A stretch of 64,000 bases of DNA from Myxococcota bacterium (GCA_039030075.1 JBCCEW010000011.1:1-64000), one strand, 5' to 3'. Counted from the first letter of the stretch, positions 5,623 to 15,891 are shown. Notes: a model not told the origin generated them from the sequence alone. Made by a program: numbers and translations.

Positions 5623-8243
5623 AGCTGCTCCGGCTCCGACTCCGCCACTACCGGGGCACCGAGGCGCGCGAGATCGCGCTCGCGCCCGACGGTGTCACGC
5701 TCATCGTCGGACCGAACGAGATCGGGAAGTCCAGCCTCTTCGAAGCCCTGGACCTCCTCTTCGACGAACTCGACAACACGACGAAGCAGCGGGTGCGGGA
5801 CGTGAAGCCCGTCGACCGGGATGCCGCGACGGAGATCGAAGCCGAGCTCCGCGTCGGTAGCGCGCACCTGACCTACCAGAAGCGCTTCCACCGTAAACCG
5901 GCGACCGAGCTGCGCCTCCACGCACCGCGCGTCGGAACGTGGACTGGGCGTGAGGCCCACGAGAAAGCGCTCGCGCTGCTCGGGGAACACGTCGACCTTT
6001 CACTCTGGCGGGCGCTCCGGATCCTGCAGCAGACGCCGCTGGCGCCGCCGAACCTGGCCGATGCACCGAGCCTGACCCAAGCGCTCGATCGCGTCGCCGG
6101 CGGTTCCGGGGAAGGCGAGCGCGAGGGGACCCTCTTCGACGCAGCCGAGGCGCACTACGGCGAGTACTTCACGCCAACGGGTCGCGACCGCAAGGCGGCG
6201 CGCACGCTCGAGAGCGGCTGGGAAGACGCGCGTCGGGAATCCGAAGCGGCCCGGCAAGCCCTCGAAGCGCTGGAGGCGGACGTCGCCGAGGAAGCGCGTT
6301 TGCGTGACGCCGTCGCGACGGTGGAAACCGGACTCGCAGAATCGAAGAATGCACTCGCGGCACTAGAGGCAGAACTCGAGACAATCGGGGAGCTGCGCAA
6401 CTCGCTCGCGCAACGACAGGGGGAGCTCGACACGGCCCTCGCGGTCGAGCGTGAATCCATCCAAGCCGCGCGTCAGCGTGGACAGCTCGTGTCGGCCCAG
6501 ACTGGCGCCGCGGCGGAAGTCGAGAGCCTCGCCGAGGCACTCGAGAGCGAGGAGCCGGCCCATATCGCAGCGGGCGCCGAACTGCGCCACGTCGAGGAGA
6601 ACCTCGCAGCGGCGCGCGAAGCCCGGGACCAGGCCCACTCGGTGGCCGAGTGGGCGCAGCGCGACGCTCGCTTCCGGCGCGGCGAACGCACGCTCCGTGA
6701 ACTGCAAGCGCGCACCGAACGCGTGGCCCGAGAGGAGCGTGAAGTGGAGCGCGCACGCGCGCTCCTCGCGGGCCCCGAGATCACACCCGCGCAGCTGCAA
6801 GCGATCCAGGAGGCGCAGGTGGTCGTCGATGCCGCGCGGGCACGACTCGCGGCCGAGGGGCCCATGGTGACACTCCAACCCGAAGCCGCGCTGGAGGTGT
6901 CCGTCGATGGGGAGCGTCGGCGCATCGGCCCGGGGGAGCCGCTCGAAGCGCGCGTTTCCGAGGCACTGACCCTCCACGTCCCCGGCGTCGGCGACCTCTG
7001 GGTCGTCGCGGGCGCCGCGGTCGCCGAACGCCGCAAGAGTCTCGAGGAGGCCGAGACGCGCCTGCGCGGGTTGTGCATGGAAGCCGACGTCGACGATCAC
7101 GCCGGGGCCGTCGCAGCGGTCACCGCACGCAAGGCCGCCCGCGAGGAGCTCTCTCGCAGCGAAGCGCGCCTTGCCGAGGCCCTCGGCAAGACCGATGCAG
7201 CCGCGCTCGAAGAGCGCGTCGCCAAGCTGGCGCGCGATTGCGATCGGTACCGCGAAGTGCGCGACGCCACCACTCCTCTCCCCGCCGATCTCGAGAGCGC
7301 GGAACGCGCGACGGAAGCGACTGCGCGCGAGGCAGAGCGGGCACGCGCGTCGACGGAAGAACTCGATCGGCGCCATGCCGACGCATCGCGGCGCTTCGCC
7401 CACTACGAGCAACACCGCAGTGAAACCCGCACGCGCCTCGAGCTCGCCGAGCGCAACCGCTCGGACCTCACGCTGCGCCTCGAGGAAGCCCGTAGCCAGG
7501 AAGGCGACGAGGTCCTCGAAACGAATCGAGACGCGGCGTCGGAGCGGGTCCGCGAGCTCGACGCACGCGTTCAGGAGGCGCGCCGGGCCCTGACGGAACG
7601 CGAGCCGGATGCCATCGAGAGCCGGGCACACGAGCGACGCGATGCCCGGGACGCCCTGGCTCGGGAACTGCGCGAGCTGCAGGACGGGTGGGTCCGTGTC
7701 GGTGAGCGACTCGAGATCGCGGGCAACGAGGGCCGCTTCGAACGCTTGCAGGAGGCAGAGCGAAACCGGGCGAGCGCCGAGCGCGCGCTCGACCGCTACC
7801 GGCGCCGGGCAAGCGCGGCGGCGCGTCTCTTCACCGCGTTGCGGGATGCACGCGAAGCCCAGCGAAGGCACTACGCAGCCCCCCTGGCCGACACCATCGC
7901 GGCGATGGGGCGTCCGCTCTACGGGACCGACTTCGGGGTCGAGCTCGACGAGGAACTCGCCGTTGCGCGTCGCATCGCAGGGGGCACGGCGCTCGCGCCG
8001 CGTCAACTCTCCACGGGCGCCCAGGAGCAGCTCTCGCTCCTCACCCGTCTCGCTGCCGCGAAGCTGGCGGGCGATGTCCCCCTTTGGCTCGACGACGCCC
8101 TTGGGCACACCGACCCGCAGCGTCTGGCTGCCCTGGGCCCACTGATCGCCGCGGCCGGCAAAGCCCATCAGGTGCTGGTGCTGACCTGCGACCCGGAGCG
8201 GTTCCGAAGCGTGACCGGGGCGCGCATCGTGGCTCTCGACTGA
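5619..8243 (+). CDS. Rad50/SbcC-like SMC ATPase without a zinc hook
   Basis: 874 residues from a GTG that overlaps the nuclease stop; AAGGAG lies 8 nt before it. The N-terminal ATPase half has Walker A GPNEIGKSSLFEAL. Long Arg/Glu/Ala-rich coiled coils follow. The C-terminal half has the signature LSTGAQEQLSLL and Walker B VPLWLDDALGHTD. No CxxC hook exists; instead residues about 413-464 form a beta-rich segment (MVTLQPEAALEVSVDG ... LTLHVPGVGDLWVVAGA) at the coil apex. Together with the preceding gene it should form an Mre11-Rad50-type DNA-end complex. Confidence 0.9.
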   Translation: MKLLRLRLRHYRGTEAREIALAPDGVTLIVGPNEIGKSSLFEALDLLFDELDNTTKQRVRDVKPVDRDAATEIEAELRVGSAHLTYQKRFHRKPATELRLHAPRVGTWTGREAHEKALALLGEHVDLSLWRALRILQQTPLAPPNLADAPSLTQALDRVAGGSGEGEREGTLFDAAEAHYGEYFTPTGRDRKAARTLESGWEDARRESEAARQALEALEADVAEEARLRDAVATVETGLAESKNALAALEAELETIGELRNSLAQRQGELDTALAVERESIQAARQRGQLVSAQTGAAAEVESLAEALESEEPAHIAAGAELRHVEENLAAAREARDQAHSVAEWAQRDARFRRGERTLRELQARTERVAREEREVERARALLAGPEITPAQLQAIQEAQVVVDAARARLAAEGPMVTLQPEAALEVSVDGERRRIGPGEPLEARVSEALTLHVPGVGDLWVVAGAAVAERRKSLEEAETRLRGLCMEADVDDHAGAVAAVTARKAAREELSRSEARLAEALGKTDAAALEERVAKLARDCDRYREVRDATTPLPADLESAERATEATAREAERARASTEELDRRHADASRRFAHYEQHRSETRTRLELAERNRSDLTLRLEEARSQEGDEVLETNRDAASERVRELDARVQEARRALTEREPDAIESRAHERRDARDALARELRELQDGWVRVGERLEIAGNEGRFERLQEAERNRASAERALDRYRRRASAAARLFTALRDAREAQRRHYAAPLADTIAAMGRPLYGTDFGVELDEELAVARRIAGGTALAPRQLSTGAQEQLSLLTRLAAAKLAGDVPLWLDDALGHTDPQRLAALGPLIAAAGKAHQVLVLTCDPERFRSVTGARIVALD

Positions 8244-8248
8244 GACCG

Positions 8249-9616
8249 TTGGAGCGAGCGCTTCCCGAGGAAGCCGCGCGTTTCGAAGCGCACCCCACGC
8301 GCACGTTCGTGGCGCTTGGACTCCCGGTGATGGCGTCACTGGTCGCCGAGCCCGTCACCGGACTGGTGGACACGGCCTTCGTCGCGCGCCTCGGTACCGT
8401 GCCGCTGACCGCGCTCGGCGTCGGCACGATCGCGCTCTCCAGCGTCCTGTGGGCCTTCAACTTCCTCGGCACCGGAACCCAGACCGAAGTGGCGATCGCC
8501 CTGGGCGAGGACCGCGCAGACCAGGCCAGTGAGATCGGCTTCGTCGCGATCGTGCTCGGTGCGTTGATCGGTCTCGCGTTCGCGGGGATCGGAGGCGTGG
8601 GACTGCCGTGGATCGTGGCGGTGCTCGGCGCGAGCGGAGACGTCGCCGTGACGGCCGAGCTCTACCTCGGCATCCGCTTGATCGGGGCACCCGCCATCCT
8701 CGTGATGATGGCCAGCGCCGGAGCGCTGCGGGGGCTGCATGCGATGCGCACCGTCCTCGCCATTGCGGTCGGAAGCAACGCGCTGAACCTGCTGCTCGAT
8801 CTGGTCTTGATCTTCGGTTGGGGACCGATTCCGGCGCTGGGTGTCGCCGGTGCCGCGTGGGCCTCGGTGGCGAGCCAATGGGCGGGTGCCGCAGTGTCGA
8901 TCGCGCTTCTCGCGCGGCGGGTCGGCTGGCCCGCGTACATCGATCTGCGGCGCGCGGGCGAGTTGCTCGTGGTCGGCCGGGATCTCTTCCTGCGCACGGC
9001 CTTGCTGGTGGCGTTCCTGCTCGTCGCGACGCGAGAAGCCACCCGCCTCGGCGACGAGGCCGGCGCCGCGCATCAAGTGATTCGCCAGGTATGGATGACC
9101 ACGGCGCTCTTCCTCGATGCCTTCGCCGCGGTCGCCCAGAGTCTCGTGGGGACCAGCCGCGGCGCCGGGCGCAACGACCTGGCGCTCCACGCCGCGCGCT
9201 TCGCCGTCGGCGCTTCCCTCGTGTTCGGTGTCGCCCTCGCGCTGGCGATGCTCGCGACGACGGACCTCGTTCGCGCGGGCTGGGTGCCGGACGCGGCGGT
9301 CGCGGCATTCGCCGGGGCGTGGTGGGTGGCCGCGATCGCCCAACCGCTGAACGCGCTTTCCTTTGCCACGGACGGGGTTCACTGGGGGACCCGCGACTAC
9401 CGCTACCTCCGCAACGGAATGGCGCTCGCGTTCGTCGCCGGCGTCGCCGTCTGGGGCGCCGCGGTCGCACGCGGCGATGCGGAGCTCTCCGATATCTGGT
9501 GGGCGACCACCGCCTGGATGACCGTGCGCGCGGCGATCGGCATCGCTCGTTTGCACCCGGGCTGGCGCAGCGCGCCGCTCGCGACGGCCTCGGCGTCGAC
9601 GCGCGCAAGCCGCTAG
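8249..9616 (+). CDS. MATE-family multidrug/metabolite exporter (DinF-like)
   Basis: About 455 residues with twelve hydrophobic segments. The N-terminal helix FVALGLPVMASLVAEPVTGLVD and the internal repeat are MATE features. Cation-driven drug or metabolite efflux at the inner membrane is expected from the family. The start is uncertain: TTG at 8249, five nt after the ATPase stop, gives the usual length, and no ATG precedes helix 1. It is probably cotranscribed with the nuclease-ATPase pair. Confidence 0.87.
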   Translation: MERALPEEAARFEAHPTRTFVALGLPVMASLVAEPVTGLVDTAFVARLGTVPLTALGVGTIALSSVLWAFNFLGTGTQTEVAIALGEDRADQASEIGFVAIVLGALIGLAFAGIGGVGLPWIVAVLGASGDVAVTAELYLGIRLIGAPAILVMMASAGALRGLHAMRTVLAIAVGSNALNLLLDLVLIFGWGPIPALGVAGAAWASVASQWAGAAVSIALLARRVGWPAYIDLRRAGELLVVGRDLFLRTALLVAFLLVATREATRLGDEAGAAHQVIRQVWMTTALFLDAFAAVAQSLVGTSRGAGRNDLALHAARFAVGASLVFGVALALAMLATTDLVRAGWVPDAAVAAFAGAWWVAAIAQPLNALSFATDGVHWGTRDYRYLRNGMALAFVAGVAVWGAAVARGDAELSDIWWATTAWMTVRAAIGIARLHPGWRSAPLATASASTRASR

Positions 9617-9643
9617 TCTCGCCGCGCTCTGGGGGGTGGCGCG

Positions 9644-10405
9644 GTGAGCCAACACGCACAGTCGAAGCCGGGCAGCACGGCCAACCGAGAGGCCCGCGTG
9701 CGCACCGAAGCGCGCGCGGAGGTGACGCTGCTGCGTCACGGCGAACCCGACTGGACGCCGAACGGCACCTCGGTCCCCGACCCGGGGCTGACCGCCTACG
9801 GCCATGCCCAGGCCGAGGCCGCCGCCCGTTGGCTCGCCCCCTACGGTGTCGATGCCATCTACGTGAGTCCCTACCAACGCTCGCAGCAGACGGCCGCGCC
9901 GCTCGCGAGCGCTGTCGGCGTAGAGCCCCACACCCTGCCGGACCTCCGCGAGGTCGGCGTCAACGTCGACGGACTGACTCAGGAGGACGTCGACCGCTAC
10001 TTCGTCGAAGCGTCCCAGCGGCCGCTGCAGGAGCACTGGGAAGGCTGGCCGGATGCGGAGTCGTTTCGAGACTTCCACGAACGGGTCACGGGAGCAGTCG
10101 ACGCCCTGCTGGCCGAACAGGGTTGGACACCGCGACGCGACGACCAACACGACTTCACCCAATGGGATCTCGACGGAGAGCCGCGACACATCGTGGTCGT
10201 CGCTCACGGCGGGACGAACTCGGTGGCCCTGACCCACCTGCTCGACGTCCGCCCAGTGCCCTGGGAGTGGCTGCGCTTCGAGAGTGAACTGGCGGCGTTC
10301 TCGCGGGTCCAGGCGCGCCCGCTCGGGCCGAGGGGCTACGTTTGGTCGCTGCAAGATTTCGGCGAGGTGGGTCACCTCGTCGAAGCCGGCCTGCGCGAGG
10401 CCTGA
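9644..10405 (+). CDS. Histidine phosphatase (phosphoglycerate mutase-like)
   Basis: 253 residues. The catalytic LLRHGEPDW motif near residue 27, the [15 protein letters not shown] segment and the second catalytic His in VVVAHGGTN define the branch-1 histidine phosphatase fold. The substrate cannot be told from sequence. The N-terminal 25 residues are polar and likely disordered. The GTG start has a G-rich stretch upstream. It lies 27 nt after the exporter gene. Confidence 0.85.
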   Translation: MSQHAQSKPGSTANREARVRTEARAEVTLLRHGEPDWTPNGTSVPDPGLTAYGHAQAEAAARWLAPYGVDAIYVSPYQRSQQTAAPLASAVGVEPHTLPDLREVGVNVDGLTQEDVDRYFVEASQRPLQEHWEGWPDAESFRDFHERVTGAVDALLAEQGWTPRRDDQHDFTQWDLDGEPRHIVVVAHGGTNSVALTHLLDVRPVPWEWLRFESELAAFSRVQARPLGPRGYVWSLQDFGEVGHLVEAGLREA

Positions 10406-10451
10406 ACCGCCGCAGCGGGCCCGATTCGCCCGATGCACGGAGATCGATTCG

Positions 10452-11479
<1,028 letters not shown>

Positions 11480-11483
<4 letters not shown>

Positions 11484-11848
11484 AACGCGCAAGGACGACC
11501 CTCGCTCTCCTTGCCGTGGGCGCGATCGCGCCCCCCGCGCTTGGCGGCCCGGCGGACGTCGTGGCAGCCGAGGCCGAGTGCAACGCTCAACGCGTCTGCA
11601 CCTTCCGGGTAGGCGTCCGACACGCCGACGCAGGCTGGGACCACTACGCGGATCGCTGGCAGGTGCTCGCCCCCGATGGCACGGTTCTCGCGACCCGCAT
11701 CCTGCACCACCCGCACGTGGAAGAGCAGCCCTTCACCCGCTCCTTGCGCGACGTCGAGATCCCGACCGGGCTCACGGAGGTTCGGGTGCGCGCGCACGAT
11801 TCGGTACACGGCTTCGGCGGCGCAGAGCAGGCGGTTCCGATCCCGTAG
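11480..11848 (+). CDS. Small secreted protein, unknown function
   Basis: 122 residues from a GTG overlapping the ychF stop. Residues 1-22 are a signal peptide (KRAR, then hydrophobic, ending ALGG). The mature part has two Cys (AECNAQRVC) probably forming a disulfide, then a beta-rich stretch [29 protein letters not shown]. This HPHVEEQPF region recurs in small periplasmic proteins of unknown role. No catalytic residues are apparent. Confidence 0.8.
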
Positions 11849-11898
11849 GCTCGGCTCTCTGTCTCCCACACGGCTCCGGTCTCGCGCAACCGGAACGC

Positions 11899-11904
11899 TA
11901 CGCT
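11899..11904 (+). promoter_or_regulatory. -10 hexamer placed for a leaderless transcript
   Basis: TACGCT is followed by exactly 6 nt and then the GTG start at 11911. No Shine-Dalgarno sequence fits in between. The same layout recurs at several other genes in the window. Confidence 0.5.
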
Positions 11905-11910
11905 TGCCGC

Positions 11911-12216
11911 GTGGTCCTGGAAGTCGCCATCCTTCAAGTCATCGCAGGCCGCGGGGACGCGTTCCAACGGGCCTTCGAAGAGGCCCAGACCATCATCGCG
12001 TCGATGCCGGGCTACCAACGCCACGAGCTCCGACGCTGCCTCGAAACCGCGGACCGCTACCTGCTGCTGGTCTGGTGGGACGATCTCGAGAGCCACACGG
12101 TCGGGTTTCGCGGATCTCCCGAATACCAGCGCTGGAAGGCGCTGCTCCACGACTTCTACGATCCGTTCCCGGAAGTCGAACACTACGTGCCGGTCTTCAC
12201 GGGCGACCGACCATGA
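11911..12216 (+). CDS. ABM-domain (antibiotic biosynthesis monooxygenase-like) protein
   Basis: 101 residues: a ferredoxin-like ABM fold with GYQRHELRRCLETADRYLLLVWWDDLESH and a C-terminal EHYVPVF strand. Relatives are small dimeric oxygenases or heme-degrading-like proteins, but many have no known substrate. The GTG start sits 6 nt after TACGCT, suggesting a leaderless mRNA. Its stop overlaps the phosphodiesterase ATG (ATGA), indicating coupled translation. Confidence 0.85.
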   Translation: MVLEVAILQVIAGRGDAFQRAFEEAQTIIASMPGYQRHELRRCLETADRYLLLVWWDDLESHTVGFRGSPEYQRWKALLHDFYDPFPEVEHYVPVFTGDRP

Positions 12217-12695
12217 CCACCCGGATCGGTGTCATCTCGGACACCCACGGACTGGTTCGACCCGAGGCGCTCGACGCGCTCGCGGGTGTCGAGCGCATCC
12301 TGCATGCCGGCGACATCGGCGGACCGGACGTGCTCTCCCAGCTCGAGAGCGTCGCGCCGGTCGTCGCGGTGCGCGGGAACAACGACCGCGGCGCGTGGGC
12401 CGATGCACTGCCGCTCACCGAGGTCGTCGAAGTGGAAGCCTGCCTGCTCTATCTGCTGCACGAGCGCGAGCACCTCGACCTGGACCCGGTCGCGGCCGAG
12501 TTCCATGCCGTCATCACGGGCCACTCACACAAGCCTGGTTCGGAAGAGAAGAATGGGGTCTTGTACCTGAACCCCGGCAGCGCGGGGCCGCGCCGCTTTC
12601 GCCTGCCGATCACCCTGGCGCGTCTCGAGATCTCGAACGCCCGGATCCACCCCGAGTGGGTCGAGCTGGTGGGCCCGCCCGAGCCGGTTGGATAG
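12213..12695 (+). CDS. YfcE/MJ0936-type metallophosphodiesterase
   Basis: 160 residues. Metal-binding motifs ISDTHG, HAGDIGG, RGNND and ITGHSHKP appear in order and a closing LNPGSAGPRRF segment is present, as in small calcineurin-fold phosphodiesterases. The loop HEREHLDLD replaces the usual HGH motif, so one metal-ligand position differs. The physiological substrate is unknown. The start overlaps the ABM stop. Confidence 0.9.
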   Translation: MTTRIGVISDTHGLVRPEALDALAGVERILHAGDIGGPDVLSQLESVAPVVAVRGNNDRGAWADALPLTEVVEVEACLLYLLHEREHLDLDPVAAEFHAVITGHSHKPGSEEKNGVLYLNPGSAGPRRFRLPITLARLEISNARIHPEWVELVGPPEPVG

Positions 12696-12747
12696 CCTCT
12701 CTCGAGCGGGCGGGTGCCGCCCCCGACCGAGCCCCTCGGAGCCTGCC

Positions 12748-13131
12748 ATGAAGCCTTCCATCCACGCCGCCTCGGTCGCGACCGAGCTCCGCTGGCTCGT
12801 CGCCGCGCTGCTCTTCGGCCTGGCGATCCCCGCGAGCGCCGACGACGTCTCGAACCTCGAAGACGAGCTCGAGGGCGAATTCGCCGGCGTGACGGTCTTC
12901 GCCGTAGGCAGCCGCTCCGTCGCCGTCGTGGGGAAGCAACACGACGCTTCTCTCGAGAAGCTCGCCCGCGATTGCGAACTCGCCAACGCGATCATCCAGG
13001 AATGGGTGCCGGACCGGTCCGCGACCGTCGTGTGGAAGCAGGGACGCCGCCCCGACTACCGTTGCAAGCCGGTCACGCCCACCGCGAAACGCCCCTCGCT
13101 CGAAACGCTGCGCGAAGCCGTCAAGCAATAG
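12748..13131 (+). CDS. Small periplasmic protein, unknown function
   Basis: 127 residues. A signal peptide covers residues 1-31 (hydrophobic WLVAALLFGLAIPASA). The mature protein begins with acidic DDVSNLEDELEGEF and has two Cys at about 77 and 106 that may pair. No family was recognised. TAGCCT at 12693-12698 may be its -10 element. It is followed after 34 nt by the DsbA-fold pair. Confidence 0.72.
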   Translation: MKPSIHAASVATELRWLVAALLFGLAIPASADDVSNLEDELEGEFAGVTVFAVGSRSVAVVGKQHDASLEKLARDCELANAIIQEWVPDRSATVVWKQGRRPDYRCKPVTPTAKRPSLETLREAVKQ

Positions 13132-13165
13132 GAGCCCACGGAGCGCACTGCGCACCGCCGTCCGC

Positions 13166-13858
13166 ATGCCCAACGCCTTCTCGGAGCTTCGCGGATCTGC
13201 GCCCCTCGCGGTCTACATCGACCTCAAGAGCCCCTACGCCTACCTCGCGATCGCGCCCACCCGAGCCATGGCCGCTCGCGTCGGTGTCGCCATCGACTGG
13301 CGCCCGTTCACCCTCGATATTCCCAGCTATCTCGGCTCGGCGAAGCTCGACCGCAAGGGCAAGGTCGAGAAGAGCAACCGCAGCGCCGAACAGTGGAGCG
13401 GCGTGAAGTACGCCTACAAGGACGCCCGTCGCTACGCGAGCCTGACCGGGCTGACGGTACGCGGCACGGTCAAGATCTGGGACTCGAGCCTGGCCGGCAT
13501 CGCGATGCTCTTCGCGAAGCGACAAGGGCCCGAGAGCTTCGACCGCTTCCTGAACACCGCCTACCCACCGTTCTGGAACCGCGAGCTCGACATCGAGGAC
13601 GTGTCGGTTCTCGCCGAGACGCTCCGACGCGCCGATCTCGACGCTGCGGGCTTCGAGGAGTTCGCCAAGGGTCCCGGCCGCGCCGAGCACGACGCGATCA
13701 ACGAGCGCGCCTTCGACGCCGGCGTCTTCGGGGTGCCGACGTACCTCGTCGAGGACGAAGCGTGGTTCGGACGCGAGCACCTGCCACGCGTCGCCTGGCT
13801 GCTGAGCGGGCGTGAAGGCCCGGCTCCCGTCGTCGCCAACCTCCGGTTCGAAGCATGA
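13166..13858 (+). CDS. DsbA-fold 2-hydroxychromene-2-carboxylate isomerase-like protein
   Basis: 230 residues. The N-terminal YIDLKSPYAYLA matches the SPYxY active-site motif of glutathione-dependent HCCA isomerases, with Ser as catalytic residue. VFGVPTYLVEDEAWFGREHL carries the cis-proline loop of thioredoxin-like folds. Family members isomerise aromatic breakdown intermediates or act as kappa-class GSTs; the substrate here is unknown. The stop overlaps the next gene's ATG (ATGA), a second member of the same fold. Confidence 0.85.
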   Translation: MPNAFSELRGSAPLAVYIDLKSPYAYLAIAPTRAMAARVGVAIDWRPFTLDIPSYLGSAKLDRKGKVEKSNRSAEQWSGVKYAYKDARRYASLTGLTVRGTVKIWDSSLAGIAMLFAKRQGPESFDRFLNTAYPPFWNRELDIEDVSVLAETLRRADLDAAGFEEFAKGPGRAEHDAINERAFDAGVFGVPTYLVEDEAWFGREHLPRVAWLLSGREGPAPVVANLRFEA

Positions 13859-14499
13859 CCCTTTCCGCCGCTCTCGAGAGCGCGCCGCTCACCGTCCTGC
13901 TCGACGTGCGCCACCCCCAGGCCTATCTCGCCCTGGGTCCCACCCTCGAGCTCGCCGCCGCGACCCACCTCACACCGAACTGGCTCCCGATCGCCGCGCA
14001 GACCCTGCGCGCGCCGGGGAACGCGGCGCCCACCGACGATCGCGGCGCGCGGCACCGGCGGTATCGGGCCGAGGCGATCGCGCGCGAGATCGAGACCTAT
14101 GCCGAGGCCCAGGAGCTCGAAATCCGGGGCTACTACCGCGACGGCGCACCCGAGGGCGCGCATCTCGCTTGGCTCTGGGTGCGTCACCACTACCCGGAGC
14201 GACTCGTGGAGTTTCTCCAGGCCGTGTTTCGCGGCTACTGGAAACAGGAACTCGAGATCGCGTCGCCGTCCCAGCTCGCCCCCGTTCTCGACGAGCTCGG
14301 CCTCCCCTCGGCCGCCTTCCTCGACTGGGTGGCAGGCGAAGGCGCGGATGCACTGCGGCAGCTCGGCGAAGAGCTCCGCGGGCACGGGTTGCAGCAGGTG
14401 CCGATGTTCGTGGTGGAAGACGAGGTGTTCTGGGGACGACAGCATCTTCCGATGATCCGTTGGATCCTCGAAGGGCGTCGCGGCCCCGGCCCGATCTAG
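13855..14499 (+). CDS. Degenerate DsbA-fold (HCCA isomerase-like) paralogue
   Basis: 214 residues, same fold as the preceding gene: VPMFVVEDEVFWGRQHLPMI aligns with the partner's VPTYLVEDEAWFGREHLP. In the N-terminal motif SPYAY becomes HPQAY, so the catalytic Ser is lost. It could be a non-catalytic partner subunit or bind a different substrate. Start and stop overlaps show tight translational coupling with its neighbour. Confidence 0.8.
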   Translation: MTLSAALESAPLTVLLDVRHPQAYLALGPTLELAAATHLTPNWLPIAAQTLRAPGNAAPTDDRGARHRRYRAEAIAREIETYAEAQELEIRGYYRDGAPEGAHLAWLWVRHHYPERLVEFLQAVFRGYWKQELEIASPSQLAPVLDELGLPSAAFLDWVAGEGADALRQLGEELRGHGLQQVPMFVVEDEVFWGRQHLPMIRWILEGRRGPGPI

Positions 14500-14501
14500 C
14501 C

Positions 14502-14936
14502 ATGCGTCGCACCCTCGTGCGCGGTGCACTCGGACTCGTCGTGGCGCTGCTCGGGTTCGCGGGGTTCACGCTGTGGGCTCTCGAGAGCGGGGCCGTGGTG
14601 GTGGTCGAGACCCGCGACGGCGAGGGCGCCACCCGCGAGACGCGGGTCTGGTTCGTCGAGCGCGACGACGGTCTCTGGATCGAGGCGGGAACTCCCGAGA
14701 ACCCGTGGTTCGTCGACGTGCTGCGCGAACCGTCGCTCACGCTGAGGGGCGACAAGGTCGCCGGCCGCTACCGCGCGCTTCCCCAACCCAACCCGGAAGG
14801 GCACCGACGCATCCGCGCCTGGCTACGCGAGAAGTATGGGATCCGCGACGCGTGGGTAGCGTTCGTCTTCGACACGGAGCGTTCGATCGCCGTGCGCCTG
14901 GAGCCCCTCCCGGGCGCGGACGCGCCCCCGAGCTAG
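14502..14936 (+). CDS. Membrane-anchored split-barrel (PNPOx/F420-type) protein
   Basis: 144 residues: one N-terminal transmembrane helix (residues 8-28) and then a small beta-barrel. The segments ETRVWFVERDDGLWIEAG and ENPWFVDVLREPSLTL resemble flavin/deazaflavin-dependent reductases of the Ddn/DUF385 type. The window carries F420 genes, which makes F420 a plausible cofactor, but this is inference. The ATG follows the upstream stop by 2 nt. Its stop shares a CTAG with the convergent GFA gene. Confidence 0.65.
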   Translation: MRRTLVRGALGLVVALLGFAGFTLWALESGAVVVVETRDGEGATRETRVWFVERDDGLWIEAGTPENPWFVDVLREPSLTLRGDKVAGRYRALPQPNPEGHRRIRAWLREKYGIRDAWVAFVFDTERSIAVRLEPLPGADAPPS

Positions 14937-15358
14937 AGCCGCTGGTTCGCCGGGGGCCTGCCCGGAAAGGCCTGCATGGTGTCCGACTCCGCGAGCCAGT
15001 CGGGAACGTCGTCGGTGAAGATCCTGCGGAACGGACGCACCTCGGGCTCGTCGTCCAGCACGCCGGCCAATACCATCATCCACTTCGTGTCGCCCAGACG
15101 GACGGGCATGGGAGATCCGCACACCCGGCAGAAGGACCGCAGCATCGCGGGCGGCTCCCGCAACAGCGGCGCCTCGTAGTGGGTCAGCAGATCCTCGCCA
15201 CGCACCCAGGAGAACGCTTCGCGATCCACGGCGAACTCGGGCGCCAGGACCGAACCCGTGAGTTTCTGACAGCGACGCGCGTGGCAGAACTGGATCGGCG
15301 TCGCGCCACCTTCGAAGCGAAACGCCACGCCACCACACAGACAACTGCCCGTCGTCAT
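14933..15358 (-). CDS. GFA (glutathione-dependent formaldehyde-activating) family protein
   Basis: 141 residues with the Cys sets CLCGGVAF, CHARRCQ and CRVCGSPM that bind zinc in GFA/CENP-V proteins. The family name comes from an enzyme proposed to speed formaldehyde-glutathione adduct formation; most members are uncharacterised. AGGAGGCGGAC precedes the ATG. A second GFA protein lies at 24.7 kb. Confidence 0.92.
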   Translation of the reverse strand: MTTGSCLCGGVAFRFEGGATPIQFCHARRCQKLTGSVLAPEFAVDREAFSWVRGEDLLTHYEAPLLREPPAMLRSFCRVCGSPMPVRLGDTKWMMVLAGVLDDEPEVRPFRRIFTDDVPDWLAESDTMQAFPGRPPANQRL

Positions 15359-15438
15359 GTCCGCCTCCTGCGCTGACGCCGCGCGCGGCGTGGTTCGCGA
15401 GGAAGGTAGCGGGCGTCCGGGACGGCGAGTCCCTGGGC

Positions 15439-15444
15439 TACCGT
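15439..15444 (+). promoter_or_regulatory. -10 hexamer placed for a leaderless TTG start
   Basis: TACCGT lies 6 nt before the TTG at 15451. The spacing matches the other leaderless-type starts here and supports TTG over the internal ATG at 15490. Confidence 0.45.
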
Positions 15445-15450
15445 GAGGAC

Positions 15451-15891
15451 TTGTCGGAAGCAGCCGCTGATCGAAGTTTCGCCCCCGTGATGCGGGGATG
15501 GGCCTGGCTCGACCTCGTCGTGACGGCGGCGTTCGCGGTCCCGCCGGTGGCGATGGGCTTCATCGCACTGCTCTTCGCCGTGGATCGCGCGCTGGGCGGG
15601 AGTGCTGAACCGCTCCCGTATGACGCGACCCAACGGTTCTTCGTCTCCCTCGCCGGCACCCTGGGCGTGCTGTGGGCGTGGGCGCGGATCCGTTTCCCGA
15701 TGGCGCGTCTCGGCTGGGCGGACGTCTTCGGGCGCTGCTGGGTCGCTCTGCTCCTCGTGTATTTCTGGCGATTCGAAGGAGGCCCGAACGCCTTGGCCCT
15801 CTTCGTCGCGACCGAGCTCGCCGGGGCGGCCCATCAGGCATGGGTCCTCCCGCGTCCCCCGAACAGCAGCCCAGAGAGAGAGCCATCGTGA
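15451..15891 (+). CDS. Four-helix membrane protein, unknown function
   Basis: 146 residues with four hydrophobic segments (about 17-42, 62-78, 86-104, 110-128) separated by short loops and a polar C-terminus. No motif identifies a family. The TTG start rests on the TACCGT hexamer; an in-frame ATG at 15490 is the alternative. The stop overlaps the thioesterase-like gene as GTGA. Confidence 0.75.
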   Translation: MSEAAADRSFAPVMRGWAWLDLVVTAAFAVPPVAMGFIALLFAVDRALGGSAEPLPYDATQRFFVSLAGTLGVLWAWARIRFPMARLGWADVFGRCWVALLLVYFWRFEGGPNALALFVATELAGAAHQAWVLPRPPNSSPEREPS

